DNA from: Aurelia coerulea | Lineage: Eukaryota; Cnidaria; Scyphozoa; Semaeostomeae; Ulmaridae | Direction: 5' to 3' | Assembly: GCA_039566865.1 (NCBI GenBank) | Contig: CM076949.1 | Coordinates: forward strand, 8,161,501-8,225,500 | DNA: 64,000 nt | Part shown: in pieces, positions 28,630-39,870 of the stretch | Position numbering within the stretch: the stretch's first letter is position 1 | Layout: every line of letters starts with the position of its first letter | Translations under genes and position numbers: made by a program | The notes under the pieces: generated by a model | Databases searched by the model: none | Told to the model about the DNA's origin: nothing | Seen by the model: only the letters and a program-made list of their open reading frames with translations

Positions 28630-30449
28630 AGTAGGGAGACAGTCTAGCGAAGTTCTTAGCTAACTTTCTCACTACTACGTAGGGCATTCAAAATTTAGCC
28701 GAGTCATCCGCTAGTGCTCTCTCATCTACTAAGGAGGGTTTCAAAACTTAGCCAAGTTCTCAGCTAAGTTATTCACTACGTAGGCCATCTCAAACTTGGC
28801 CAAGTCATCCGCTAGTTCTCTCTCACCTAATAAGGAGGGTTTCAAAACTTAGCCAAGTTCTCAGCTAAGTTATTCACTACGTAGGCCATCCCAAACTTAG
28901 CCAAGTCATCCGCTAGTTCTTTCTCACCTACTAAGGAGGGTTTCAAAACTTAGCCAAGTTCTCAGCTAACGTATTCACTACGTAGGCCATCTCAAACTTA
29001 GCCAAGTCATCCGCTAGTTCTTCCTCACCTACTAAGGAGGGTTTCAGAACTTAGCCAAGTTCTCAGCTAAGTTATTCACTACGTAGGCCATCCCAAACTT
29101 AGCCAAGTCATCCGCTAGTTCTTTCTCACCTACTAAGGAGGGTTTCAAAACTTAGCCAAGTTCTCAGCTAAGTTATTCACTACGTAGGCCATCTCAAACT
29201 TGGCCAAGTCATCCGCTAGTTCTCTCTCACCTAATACAGGCCCGTCGGAACCGGGGGGGCTGGGGGGGCTTCAGCCCCCCCAATAATTTGCTGCAGTTCG
29301 TTCACTTTTGTAAGTAAAAAAGGCTGTAAAAGCCCATCTCATGGAAATGAAGATTCAAACTTAATTGTATTCGAGGAAGTTATTAGAATTGATCAAGCTA
29401 TCATCCTTGATATTATGGAATTCAAATATAATCTACATCCTCCTGAAATTGAAGTCCCATTTTTCAGAATTTTCTCGGAAAGACCCCCATCAGACTTCAT
29501 CCTTTGCTTTTTTAAATAACCAATTCTCCAAAAATGGGGCGTTTTCCAACGATCTAAAGGGCGTGGCCATGAAAAATTTTCCCGAGGGCAAGCCCCCGGA
29601 CCCCCATTTATCATCACTCCGCTCGCATGAAGCTTCAGCCTCCCCAATATGAATTTCGTTCCGACGGGCCTGTAATAAGGAGGGTTTCAAAACTTAGCCA
29701 AGTTCTCAGCTAAGTTATTCACTACGTAGGCCATCCCAAACTTAGCCAAGTCATCCGCTAGTTCTTTCTCACCTACTAAGGAGGGTTTCAAAACTTAGCC
29801 AAGTTCTCAGCTAACGTATTCACTACGTAGGCCATCTCAAACTTAGCCAAGTCATCCGCTAGTTCTTCCTCACCTACTAAGGAGGGTTTCAGAACTTAGC
29901 CAAGTTCTCAGCTAAGTTATTCACTACGTAGGCCATCCCAAACTTAGCCAAGTCATCCGCTAGTTCTTTCTCACCTACTAAGGAGGGTTTCAAAACTTAG
30001 CCAAGTTCTCAGCTAACGTATTCACTACGTAGGCCATCTCAAACTTAGCCAAGTCATCCGCTAGTTCTTCCTCACCTACTAAGGAGGGTTTCAAAACTTA
30101 GCCAAGTTCTCAGCTAAGTTATTCACTACGTAGGCCATCTCAAACTTAGCCAAGTCATCCGCTACTTCTTCCTCACCTACTAAGGAGGGTTTCAAAACTT
30201 AGCCAAGTTCTCAGCTAACGTATTCACTACGTAGGCCATCTCAAACTTAGCCAAGTCATCCGCTAGTTCTTCCTCACCTACTAAGGAGGGTTTCAAAACT
30301 TAGCCAAGTTCTCAGCTAAGTTATTCACTACGTAGGCCATCTCAAACTTAGCCAAGTCATCCGCTAGTTCTTCCTCACCTACTAAGGAGGGTTTCAAAAC
30401 TTAGCCAAGTTCTCAGCTAAGTTATTCACTACGTAGGCCATCTCAACGA
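28630..30449 (+). repeat. 101-bp satellite array, about 13 units, with four-unit higher-order period
   Basis: Units begin AAGGAGGGTTTCA at 28731, 28832, 28933, 29034, 29135, then (after an inserted element) 29677, 29778, 29879, 29980, 30081, 30182, 30283 and 30384, always 101 bp apart. A degenerate unit leads in at about 28630. Each unit holds two related blocks, CTTAGCCAAGTTCTCAGC and CTTAGCCAAGTCATCCGC. Variants (CATCTC/CATCCC, GCTAACGT/GCTAAGTT, TTTCAGAAC, CTCTCTCACCTAAT) follow the same order in units 1-4 and 5-8, giving a 404-bp higher-order repeat. It ends at GGCCATCTCAACGAG. Positions 30450-30795 show nothing else. Confidence 0.9.
29237..29672. mobile_element. 436-bp TIR element inserted in the satellite, 5-bp duplication
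   Basis: CAGGCCCGTCGGAAC at 29237 pairs with GTTCCGACGGGCCTG ending at 29672. TAATA is present on both sides and once in the intact unit at 28828, so the insertion is exact. The interior carries GGGGGGCTTCAGCCCCCC and, inverted, a GGGGGTCCGGGGGCTTGCCC-like block shared with the hAT-like element at 33961. A plus-strand frame is incidental. Confidence 0.8.
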
Positions 30450-30795
30450 GAGTTTAGCTTAGCTAAATTAGCTATTGTATGCTCTCCCAAAGATAGTTCT
30501 CATTCCTTCAAAGAAAATAGTTGAGTATAGGTAGTGTTGGGTAAGACTCTGACAAATGCCAGAAAATGACTGGGAGAGTCATTCTAAGCCAAAGCCGAGT
30601 CAAAGTAAAGGCTGCCAGCTTTAATGATTTTCTGGGACAAACTTTTTCAAGACCTCCACTTTGGGGGCACGCAAAAATTGGATTGTGACAAAGTAAAAGC
30701 TTTTGCACGAACCTTTTGATAAGAGTGTTGATTGATTGAAAACTGCTAAGATAGTTTTGAAGATTTGAACATTTCCAATTTTGCTCTGGTAAAGA

Positions 30796-30996
30796 CATGG
30801 GTATTGTGGACACGATTTGCGTCGATCGTGTCCACAATACCTGGCCTAGATGTTACTAAATGAATGAATGTAGTTCGTTACCTTGCTCGTCTTCATTTCA
30901 TGAGTATCTCTGCTCTTTTGCCTCGGCAGCTTTTCTTGCTTACTCAAGTTCATAACGGCCTAAGGTTTTTGAACAGTGCCGCGCTCTAAACTAGTT
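30796..30996 (-). repeat. 201-bp inverted repeat, left copy
   Basis: The outer 43 bp form a hairpin: TATTGTGGACACGAT and its complement around a short spacer. On the minus strand the arm also holds a 24-codon frame from ATG (MNLSKQEKLPRQKSRDTHEM) ending at a GT splice-donor-like AAG/gtaacg. Positions 30997-31702 show nothing recognised. Confidence 0.85.
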
Positions 30997-31702
30997 CCCA
31001 GATCGCCGCTGCCCTGGACGACTCATCCTGAAATTAAAAATTATATGATCATACTTCAATTTTTTATCGAAGTACCGGTGATCTTCACATGGTTATCGGC
31101 CTAAGTATTTTGGTCTGCCAAAGTAAACCCTCCTAGTGTTCAAAACCCTTGAAATAAACAAGCGGTCAAATTATTTTTATAGAGGTAGATACTTTGTTGT
31201 TTATTTCATTGAATTGCAAGCCTGTTTGACTCTTCTGAGCCTCACAAGCCAAGAAATTTAAAGGTTAATAGATTTTGGTTCAAAAATAGTGAGGCAAAAT
31301 TGATCGAATTTCTATGTAATTTGCAAAAAATCTGGCCGCAGCCTCTTCAGGAAACTTTTGTATTGAACGAAATTTTATTTGGCTGTCAGAAAATCGTATC
31401 GGTACTGCCGGGAAAATAGGGGATGACATTGTAAAAATTAGATATCTACGTGTTGGTTTTATGCTGATTTCCCAGCCAGTCATCTTTGTTTGTTTACAAT
31501 CTAGCAGTCGCAAACAATGGAGAGCAACGACAACAGCTCAAGGTGAAGTCAAAATTATACCCCCGTCTTTGTTAGTATTGATTACTTTTGTTTGCTTTGA
31601 TGTACCAGGGGGTCAGTTTATGACAGATTGGGGCAAAATTCTCGTTGTTTTGAAGTATATCGCCAATTTCTTGTGACATTGATCTCACGTTTGTATTCCC
31701 TT

Positions 31703-31870
31703 CAGAGACGTAGGGACCGAGGGGCACTGGGGGCACGTGCCCCCAAGATTGTGCAATAAACAAAGAAGTGCCCTTTTTATTTTCAGGAAGTGCCCCTTTA
31801 GTTCAACGAAAAAAGTGCCTTTCAAGTGTAGTGCCCCCCCCCCAAGTTTGAGATGCTTCCTACGTCCCTG
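31703..31870. mobile_element. 168-bp hAT-like MITE
   Basis: CAGAGACGTAGG at 31703 pairs with CCTACGTCCCTG ending at 31870; GGGGGCACGTGCCCCC lies inside the left end. The flanking octamers ATTCCCTT and ATTCGCAT are only partly alike. Positions 31871-32213 hold nothing recognised. Confidence 0.55.
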
Positions 31871-32213
31871 ATTCGCATTATGGCAAATTCATCATTGAGC
31901 ACAGCTAGTTTTTTACATTTTACAGAACAACTTTTTACTTCAAGGTAAGCATGACTGCGTTCAGACAATATTACTCGCTCGTCGATGCTACTCGCAGCGA
32001 CGCACGTCGGGCAGGAAGTTTTAGTCCATCGAAGGGTTAGTTGAGAGAGCAGAAACTCCAGGCTTTGCGAGACATTTTTATTGCCCAGAATTGAATAGTT
32101 TGATTTCTTTACAACATTTGCTTGCGATTAATAAACTGGGTAAAACTCCGCGGGTTCCTTGTGTGTATAACTGTCTTGTTTTTGTTTTGGGTTTTTCTCC
32201 GTATTTCAGTGTA

Positions 32214-32746
32214 AGGGACAGTGCAAAGTTTATTTTATTACATGGCCGGTGCAAAACGTAAAGGGGCAACTACTTTTTTTGAGCTTGTACAGAACTGGGT
32301 CAACACTTTTTAGAAAGCAATATGAAAGGGGTAGTAACTTTTTATATGCTCAAGATGAATATAAAATGGCTCATTTTCAGGACAAAATTGTAAATCATGC
32401 AAGTTGCGAAATGCTTGAAAGGATGTGTATGAAAATGACGCAAAATGTCCCTTTCAGTCGTTTGCAAGAATGATTCATCAGAAATTTCTCTTCATCTTCA
32501 AAATCGATTTTTTCGTTGACAAAGACCCATAAAGACAAGAATTGATTTTGTTATGGTCTTGGGCTAATTCATCGGTGGTAATTTACAACATCTGTTGTTC
32601 ATGAATACGGGAGACACATTTTTTAAGGAAAGGGAGACGGGGCAGTTGGTATTTTTTGCAATAATTTCATACAGGGCGAGCAGATTTTTTTGCAAGAATT
32701 TTTGTTCTCCACCGGCCATGTAGTATAATAAATTTTGCACTGTCCC
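32214..32746. mobile_element. 533-bp PIF/Harbinger-like MITE, TAA duplication
   Basis: GGGACAGTGCAAAGTTTATT at 32214 pairs with AATAAATTTTGCACTGTCCC ending at 32746; with CATGGCCGGTG the TIR is about 37 bp. TAA flanks both ends (32211-32213, 32747-32749), the usual Harbinger target size. Its 74-codon frame has no domain. Confidence 0.65.
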
Positions 32747-32826
32747 TAAGCTCTTTCCGTGTGACCTTCACCTATGCTATGCTCGTTGTTGTTGCTGTTA
32801 TGGTTTCAGCTGTAGTCAGTTCTAGA

Positions 32827-33126
32827 CAGGGCCGTCGAGAGAGGGGCCGGGCTCCAAGGTTAGGGAAGAAAGAGGGCCCCTGGCGCCGAAGGCGCCGGAA
32901 ATTTTTTTGAACCACACCCTTTTATCTTTGGGCCACGCCCTCCTATGCACTGGTAAAACGCTGCTTTTAGATTTCATTTGGAATCTCAGTGGGCCTGCGG
33001 GCCTGAAAATGTTCTTGAAAGAAAACTACAACAAAGAAAAAATACATACCTTATTTTTTGCGGGCCCCCAAAGGCCCCGGGCCCCCTGGTAACTACCCTG
33101 GCTAACCCCCCCTCTCGACGGCCCTG
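32827..33126. mobile_element. 300-bp hAT-like MITE with perfect 8-bp duplication
   Basis: CAGGGCCGTCGAGAGAGGGG at 32827 mirrors CCCCTCTCGACGGCCCTG ending at 33126. GTTCTAGA is duplicated exactly at 32819-32826 and 33127-33134. The subterminal sequence (GGCGCCGAAGGCGCCGG, GGGCCCCC) is non-coding. Positions 33135-33952 hold nothing recognised. Confidence 0.85.
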
Positions 33127-33960
33127 GTTCTAGAATTGAGGAATTCCTATAGAAAGACTTTAGGAGTGTGCAATCTATTCTCAAAGGTATCATTTTGCTG
33201 TGTCATATGGGAGACCTAAGTCTTGCAAAACCTTTTGTTTTATGCAAGTCTTGCAAGACTTCCAACGTGTTTGCAACAAGAAAACTTTGAATCGACGGTA
33301 GTTGGACGGTTTGCTGCAGAGGCTGTAAAGTCTTGTCACATTTTATCGACTTTATCGATGATAAAATGGTGGAAAGAAATTGAATTTGTGGTGAAGTTAT
33401 TCGTTAATGTATCCGCTGGTTATTATTGCAAAAAAGAGTGATTCAATGCCGATTACTGGGATTCTGCGGCTGGTGAAGGTAGGCCCATTAGCTTTATTCG
33501 CAGCAAATAGCTTTATTTCGTCTAGGATTTTCGAAAATCACACAAACAAATACTTTCATGTTAATCCTGGACATAATTCACGTTACATGTGAAATTTTGA
33601 AAGCTATACCTTATTTGTAGCGTTCCTGAAGAATTCTTGAACATAGGCCAATTTTCGAAGGAATGAAACTCGATGTAACGCCGATCCCTGACGAGATTTT
33701 AACCAAATGCAGAAAAACAAATGTGGAGTGGGGCCTCTTGAATCGATTCGTGGTAAAACCAGCTCTGTATCTTTATTACTCGAATATCCATTTTTATTTT
33801 CGTGAAGGTACTCAAAAATTTATCTCGAAAGCCTTATTTTCAGTCATGTGATCGGAATACGACGATATCATTGGCTTATAGGCGTGAAATTTGAAGATTT
33901 GCGGGTTTCCCTGTGCCCTATTGAAAGATTTGACTCATATGCTGCAGCTGAATCACTTTG

Positions 33961-36089
33961 CAGGGACCGCACAGCGGTTTCAAAGTGGGGGGGGGGCTGA
34001 ACGGCGAGTGAAGCGAGTAAAAATGGGGGTCCGGGGGCCTGCCCCCGGAAAATTTTTGAGACCACGCCCTTTAGAACGTCGGAAAACGCCCTTTTCAATA
34101 AAATACTTCCATCTTAATACGTCCAAATAGTGTCTTATATCGTCCGTCATGGGAGTCTTAATTCGTCCATATTTATACTGTATAGGCCTGTATACAGTTT
34201 GGATCAAAAAAGGTTTCAATTAACATGAAAAGAGACATATCGTTACAACCAACAAAATTAACGGCAAAGCATTTCTTCTCATAAAACTATTACTACTGAA
34301 GATCTGTCCAAACGTGCCAAAATTGGATGCCTTTATAATTCTAGGATTAGGCTTTCTATGAACCACATTCACTGAACCACATGAACCACATTCACCCATT
34401 ATATTATGCTCGTTGCTTTTGTAGTAACTTGAGCACTATTTGGTTCTTGAATAGGGTAGGGTGGGGCAATGTGGGTCTAAAATGAGCAAAATCTCAAAAT
34501 GGATAGCTGGTAAAACGACACTAAAATGCAAACAATTTCAAAAGCTTCGTTTAATTGACATTCAGTGCTTCTTGTTTCTTGGGAAAAAATCTCAGCTCTG
34601 ACAAAGGCAGTTAAATATTTTTAAAAAATTTTCTCTTATGGCAACTAAAATAGGCCCACTTTTTCCGACGAGCGGGAAAAGTGTTTCTATTTTCAAAACT
34701 TGTACAACATCGGAATACGAAAGGATAAATGAATAGAAAAATTAATGGAATTACCTTTCCCAACTATTCTCTATTCAATAAAATCACAAGCTTTGCCTTT
34801 TATCGCAAGCAATCCCGTTCCCGCGACGAAAATAAAACTACGGTCATTCTGCTGTGATCCACCATCGTTGCGACTTGCAAGTCAGTGAACGAATTTGATA
34901 ATAACAGTCAAATAAAAATGTTTGCAGTATTTTACTCCAATTTATTTGTTGCAAGACAGCAACTGCGGTAATAGGAAACCCATTTTCACATTTTAGACAG
35001 GAAGCAGCGTGGCAAGATGAATATAAGTGGGAAAATTTAAGCAATTCAAGGCTTCGTCGAATTTGAATTATGGCTGAATTCTCAGTAGGCCCACATTACC
35101 CCGTCTGGTAAAAAAATAAATATAAAAAGAACAATCGCGTCAATGACTTTGAAATAAACGTTATTTCATTTGTATATGACCAAACTCTCACCTCATGGTC
35201 ATTAGATTGACCAGAAAAGCAAAACAACAGTGGCAGGAGAAAGTTTTCCTGGGCTTTGAGATTCTTGCACAATAGGCCGTTCAGTAAAGTTATTTTATAA
35301 AACGAGTGGAGATACATCTAAGACGAATGTTTTATGCAAAAAGGCAGTTGAGTGTGTAGACATTAAAAGAAAAATAGCCAACCTTTCTTCCATTTAACGA
35401 GAAAAGATATTTCTAGCAAAAAGCTGAGTAGACCCATTTTACCCCGTAGACCCAAATTACCCCACCCTACCCTACCAAAAATGTGTAACCGTACATCGTG
35501 TGCCCAAGTTCACGAGTTGTCATGCAGCCAGCATGGTGATAACCGGGAGGAGGGCACATTGGGTTTCTTGACTACATGTATTACGCTCGTTGTTCTTGTG
35601 ACAACTTGAGCACTCTGTGTATATCTTGAACCACATTCACCCATTATAATTCTAGGATTATAATTCTTAACGAAATCGTTAACAATTTCTAATAGGGACA
35701 TCGTGTTTGCTCCTTGTTTCCTTGTTTATGAAAGTTCGATATCGCTAGATTGTTGAAATTTGCTTGCTTCATATTTGATTGAAGTCAGGGTTTGAGACAT
35801 CTAGCCATTGAGAAGGTCTCTCAGAAAATGCAGCAGTTGCGTGTATGAAAATATTGAAAATTCCATATTTGTGAAAGTTTTTAGACCTATCTTTGAAAAA
35901 AGTTGGGGGGGGGGCTTTAGCCCCCCCAATGTTGAAAAAATCGTCGAAAATCAGCCCCAATCGGGCAAAAATCTGCCGTCAGTCGGGCAAAAGTGTTGGT
36001 AAACAATGGACTTTGTGTCGGGCCGCCCCCCTAGATTTTTTCTTCCCGTACGCTTATGCCCCCCTAGCCCAATGGCTGCGCGGTCCCTG
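33961..36089. mobile_element. 2.1-kb hAT-like element carrying a nested TAGGGT element
   Basis: CAGGGACCGCACAGC at 33961 pairs with GCTGCGCGGTCCCTG ending at 36089. The target octamer is TCACTTTG on the left (33953-33960) and TCACTTTA on the right (36090-36097). G-tracts lie inside each end. The nested element is 34452-35474. No transposase frame remains. It abuts the first LINE ORF1 fragment. Confidence 0.75.
34452..35474 (-). mobile_element. 1,023-bp TAGGGT-end element, copy 1
   Basis: TAGGGTAGGGTGGGGCAATG and its counterpart CATT/AAATTACCCCACCCTACCCTA (last 18 bases TTACCCCACCCTACCCTA) bound the element; TA duplicates are possible. It is the reverse complement of 37661-38685 at about 93% identity. 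A 73-codon frame is nearly conserved in both copies (MYLHSFYKITLLNGLLCKN) but has no domain. Confidence 0.75.
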
Positions 36090-36099
36090 TCACTTTAGA

Positions 36100-36508
36100 T
36101 AGTCACAAGTGGTCGTCCAACGCAGAAAAAGGTTCAGAATCAATGCGAAGAAAATCAAATTTCATCAAACGGTGAAACAGCATTTTCGATGATACGAACA
36201 AGGGCAAGGGAAAGGGACACGAGGCTCCAAGCGCCCAAGGCATATCGGAAGAATTAAAGAAGTTTATCAAACCTGAAATAAAAAGTGAAAGTGATAACAG
36301 CCAAAATAAAGGAAGAGAAGATAGCCCCGAATTCGCTGCGTGGGATGACAAACAGAAATTTACAGATAATTTCTCTGCAAAGCTGAAAGATTTCATTTCT
36401 GTCGAGATCAAGAAAACCTTGACACACACGCCCCCGAGCACGTCCCCGAGCACGCCCCTTCAAATCTCACTGGGGATTTTCTCCCAAATATCCAGAAAAT
36501 GCAGGAAG
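36100..36508 (+). pseudogene. LINE ORF1 fragment 1 (charged N-terminal region)
   Basis: One plus-strand frame with a single in-frame stop reads DSHKWSSNAEKGSESMRRKS, then DDTNKGKGKGHEAPSAQG, SEELKKFIKPEIKSE and DDKQKFTDNFSAKLKDFISV. This charged, low-complexity sequence is typical of the N-terminal part of ORF1 in CR1/L2-like LINEs. It breaks off at 36508, where the GGGGTAAAGTG element begins, and may continue at 38690. Confidence 0.45.
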
Positions 36509-36512
36509 AAGA

Positions 36513-37460
36513 GATAGGGTAAGACGGGGTAAAGTGAACTACTTTGGAGGTTTTTCAAGGATATCATAAAGAGACTGTAGCTGAGGGCAAACTTTTTAAC
36601 GTTGTTTTGACATTATGTCTTTGGGTCAGTTTATCCAGCAAAAATATTTTTCAAATCTTTTTCCATTGTCTCACAAAAGAGCTTTCTTTGGCGACCGCTC
36701 TGCCTAGTTCACTTTACCCCGGAGCGGGGTAAAGTGAACTACTTAGCAATTGTTCGATAAAGACAAAATAATGCTGGTAATACCGGAAAATATGATTTAT
36801 TTTGCAACTCTAAGGAGTTCTTCGCATGCCAAAACGAAACAAACCCAAAAATTTCACAAGAGTGATATTTAAAAAAATTAAATTGTGACCTATGTTGAGA
36901 ACGATCTTTGCAGATCAAATATTAACCAAAAACTATTGTCTAAGTCACCAATTCGAGTCAGATTGCGAGACCTGAATACGAGTCGATGAACAATAATGGG
37001 AATATTCTTCGAAAATACTATATTGCATATAAATACCAAATTACCACAAAGAGAAACAATATTTTCAAAGTAGCTCACTTTGCCCTGAAACCTCCGCCCA
37101 GAAATAAAACCAAAAATAGTTATAAATCTATAACAATTATTTATATTCCAATTTCACACTGATGGCCATTTATACTTTTCATGTCGATAGGTATGCTTGC
37201 TTCATCAAATCCCAACAAAATTCTTGGATCAGTAACCTCATTTTTGAATGAAGGTCAAACTTCGGCTGTCAAAAGTTTGGAGGCTTTTCAGGGAGCTGGT
37301 ATCAGAATAGATTTCTGTGCAATCAGAGCGAAAAATTATCCTGCAAATTATGATTTTCTGAGGGCAGACTTATGAACCAAATGAGATTGAAAAGGTCTTC
37401 TTCATCTGACTTCATGTTCACATGAGAAAATGAAAAATCATGGGTAGTTCACTTTACCCC
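36513..37460 (+). mobile_element. GGGGTAAAGTGAACTA-end element(s)
   Basis: GGGGTAAAGTGAACTAC stands at 36523 and 36725, and its complement at about 36704 and 37443. This suggests two short elements, or one element with an internal palindrome (GTTCACTTTACCCCGG-AGC-GGGGTAAAGTGAAC) at 36704-36742. The motif is related to the ends of the TAGGGT elements. No domain in its short frames. 37461-37660 holds nothing recognised. Confidence 0.5.
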
Positions 37461-37660
37461 GGTCGAAGCAAAATATCGACTGGACGGTAGATCTTTTAAA
37501 ATATTATGTAAGCGTACAAGAAAGTCTTTCTTGGCCCTTTCCTTTTGGAAAATGTAAACACATGGTATGTGCTTCAAATCGATCAAAACAATAATAGAAT
37601 TTAATTTCGTCTTGGGGTCAAAAATTAAGACCAAAGATAGGAGCCCAAACCTAACAACCA

Positions 37661-38685
37661 TAGGGTAGGGTGGGGTAATGTGGGTCTACGGGGTAAAGTG
37701 GGTCTACTGAGCTTTTTGCTAGAAATATCCTTCCTCGTTAAATGGAAGAAAGGCTGGCTATTTTTCTTTTAATGTCTGCATAATAAACTGCCTTTTTACA
37801 TAAAACATTCGTCTTAGATGTATCTCCACTCGTTTTATAAAATAACTTTACTGAACGGCCTATTGTGCAAGAATTTCAAAGCCCAGGAAAACTTTCTCCT
37901 GCCACTGTTGTTTTGCTTTTCTGGTCAATTTAATGACCATGAGGTGAGAGTTTGGTCTTTTACAAATGAAATAACGTTTATTTCGAAGTCATTGACGCGA
38001 TTGTTCTTTTTATTTTTATTTTTTTACCAGGTGGGGTAATGTGGGCCTACTGAGAATTCAGCCATAATTCAAATTCAACGAAGCCTTGAATTGCTTAAAA
38101 TTTTCGCACTTATATTCATCTTGCCACGTTGTTTTCTGTCTAAAATGCGAAAACGGGTTTCCTATTACCGCAGTTGCTGTCTTGTAACCAGTAAATTGGA
38201 GTAAACATACTGCAAACATCTTTATTTGACTGTTATTATCAAATTCGATCACTGACTTGCAAGTCGCAACGATGGTGGATCACAGCATAATGACCGTAGT
38301 TTTATTTTCGTCGCGGGAACGGGATTGCTTGCGATAAAAGGCAAAGACTGTGATTTTGTTGAACAGAGAACAGTTGGAAAATGTAAGTCCATTAATTTTT
38401 TTAATCATTTAGCCTTTCATATTCCGATTTTGTACAAGTTTTGAAAATAGACCCACTTTTCCTGCTCGTCGGAAAAAGTGGGCCTATTTTAGTTGCCAAA
38501 AGAGAAATTTTTTTAAAAATATTTAACTGCCTTTGTCAGAGCTGAGATTTTTCCCCAAGAAAGAAGAAGCACTGAATGTCAATTAAACGAAACTTTTGAA
38601 ATGTTTTGCATTTTAGTCTCGTTTTACCAGCTATCCATTTTGAGATTTTGCTCATTTTAGACTCACATTACCCCACCCTACCCTA
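37661..38685 (+). mobile_element. 1,025-bp TAGGGT-end element, copy 2
   Basis: TAGGGTAGGGTGGGGTAATG at 37661 pairs with CATTACCCCACCCTACCCTA ending at 38685. Flanking TA suggests a 2-bp duplication as in Tc1/mariner elements, but there is no transposase. It faces copy 1 at 34452-35474 across 2.2 kb. Confidence 0.75.
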
Positions 38686-38689
38686 GGCC

Positions 38690-39059
38690 GCCTACACCCG
38701 ACGTAAACAAATGTCTAGGAGAATGGCAGACAGTAAAGCCCAGGGGACCAAGTCAAATATTGAAGCCGTCCCAGAAGAATCAAAATCCTGGAAAACAAAG
38801 TAACAGATACGAAATGCAGATGCAGAAGAAGAGATGTTAGGTGACATCTATTAAAATGGTGAAGAGAGAAATGCTACAAAATGTTTTGGGAAACTCGAGA
38901 AGGCAAAAAATGAAAAGAGACAGCCTACCAGGAAAAATAAAATTCAAGTAAACAATGACAGTTCAAATAACAAGAAAAGGAGTGTAGTTATTGTCGGGGA
39001 TTCGATTGTCAAAATGTTGAAGGGAAAAAACTCAAGCAGTCGCTGAAACACGAACACAC
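38690..39059 (+). pseudogene. LINE ORF1 fragment 2 (start of esterase-like domain)
   Basis: Frames read RPPTPDVNKCLGEWQTVKPR, a basic stretch (EKAKNEKRQPTRKNKIQ), then RSVVIVGDSIVKMLKG, the GDS nucleophile block of the SGNH-esterase-like domain found in ORF1 of CR1/L2-like LINEs, followed after a frameshift by KLKQSLKHEHT. It stops at 39060, where the 17-kb inverted-repeat block starts. The domain continues at 56235. Confidence 0.7.
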
Positions 39060-39870
39060 AGTGATCCAGATCGACGAAATTATGGAATGAATAGGAAAAA
39101 ATGAAGTTTCGAAAACATGCACATTTTTACATCCCCATTAAAGAGAGTATCCTTGGGCCTAACAGAAAGCAAAATTTTCAAAATCGGACTAGCCAATGAC
39201 GAGAAATGGAATTTTGAAGTTTGTCAAAATTTCAAGTGGTTGTTTACATTAGAATTTCCGGTGCAATGTAGCGTTTTGAGCAAACTTTAACGTGTCATAA
39301 ATTAGCCTAGAACAAACCGATTTTCATGATTTTTGTACGAAATGGTCAGCAATTTAGTTGTGCTCAACATATTTAAAAACGTTTTATATTGAATGTAAGA
39401 TCATGGGTAGATGGACACTATTTTGATGCTAACTTTTTACGACAAATTTCGTGAAAAATTGCTACTCAAAGTTGAAAACAAAAAATCTATGTGATTCTAG
39501 GTGTTAGATATTAATATATTAAATTACTAGAACCTATTTGGAGCATTCCTGCCAAAGGGCCCGTTTCAAATCGTTCTAATTTTATGGCAAAAAATGTTTG
39601 AAGATTGCATGTGACATAGGTTTTTTTTCTTTCCTGATTTCCTTTCAAAACTGTAACAGTGCCGTGACTGTTTTCTTCAAGGCAAGAGCTCTAGATTTGC
39701 GAAATTGGTTCTCAAGAATTCAAAAGAGGTATTCTCGATGCAATGATAGAAACAATAGCCAATTTTTGTGAAACAATAGCTTAATGCTGTGCAACAATAG
39801 ACCTACATTGGAAAACAGAATCTGTTGTCTCCTCCTTTCTGCAAAGTCCAACCAATTGAGATCTGTGTAA
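39060..39870 (+). repeat. Left arm of the 17-kb inverted-repeat block
   Basis: Matches 55436-56234 in reverse complement at about 92%, for example TACATCCCCATTAAAGAG, GGTGCAATGTAGCGTTTTGA and GGGTAGATGGACACTATTTT. No gene inside. Confidence 0.8.

Noticed and set aside
28731..30449. CRISPR-like regular repeat
   Set aside because: The 101-bp units are contiguous with no unique spacers, in a eukaryotic sequence; it is a satellite.
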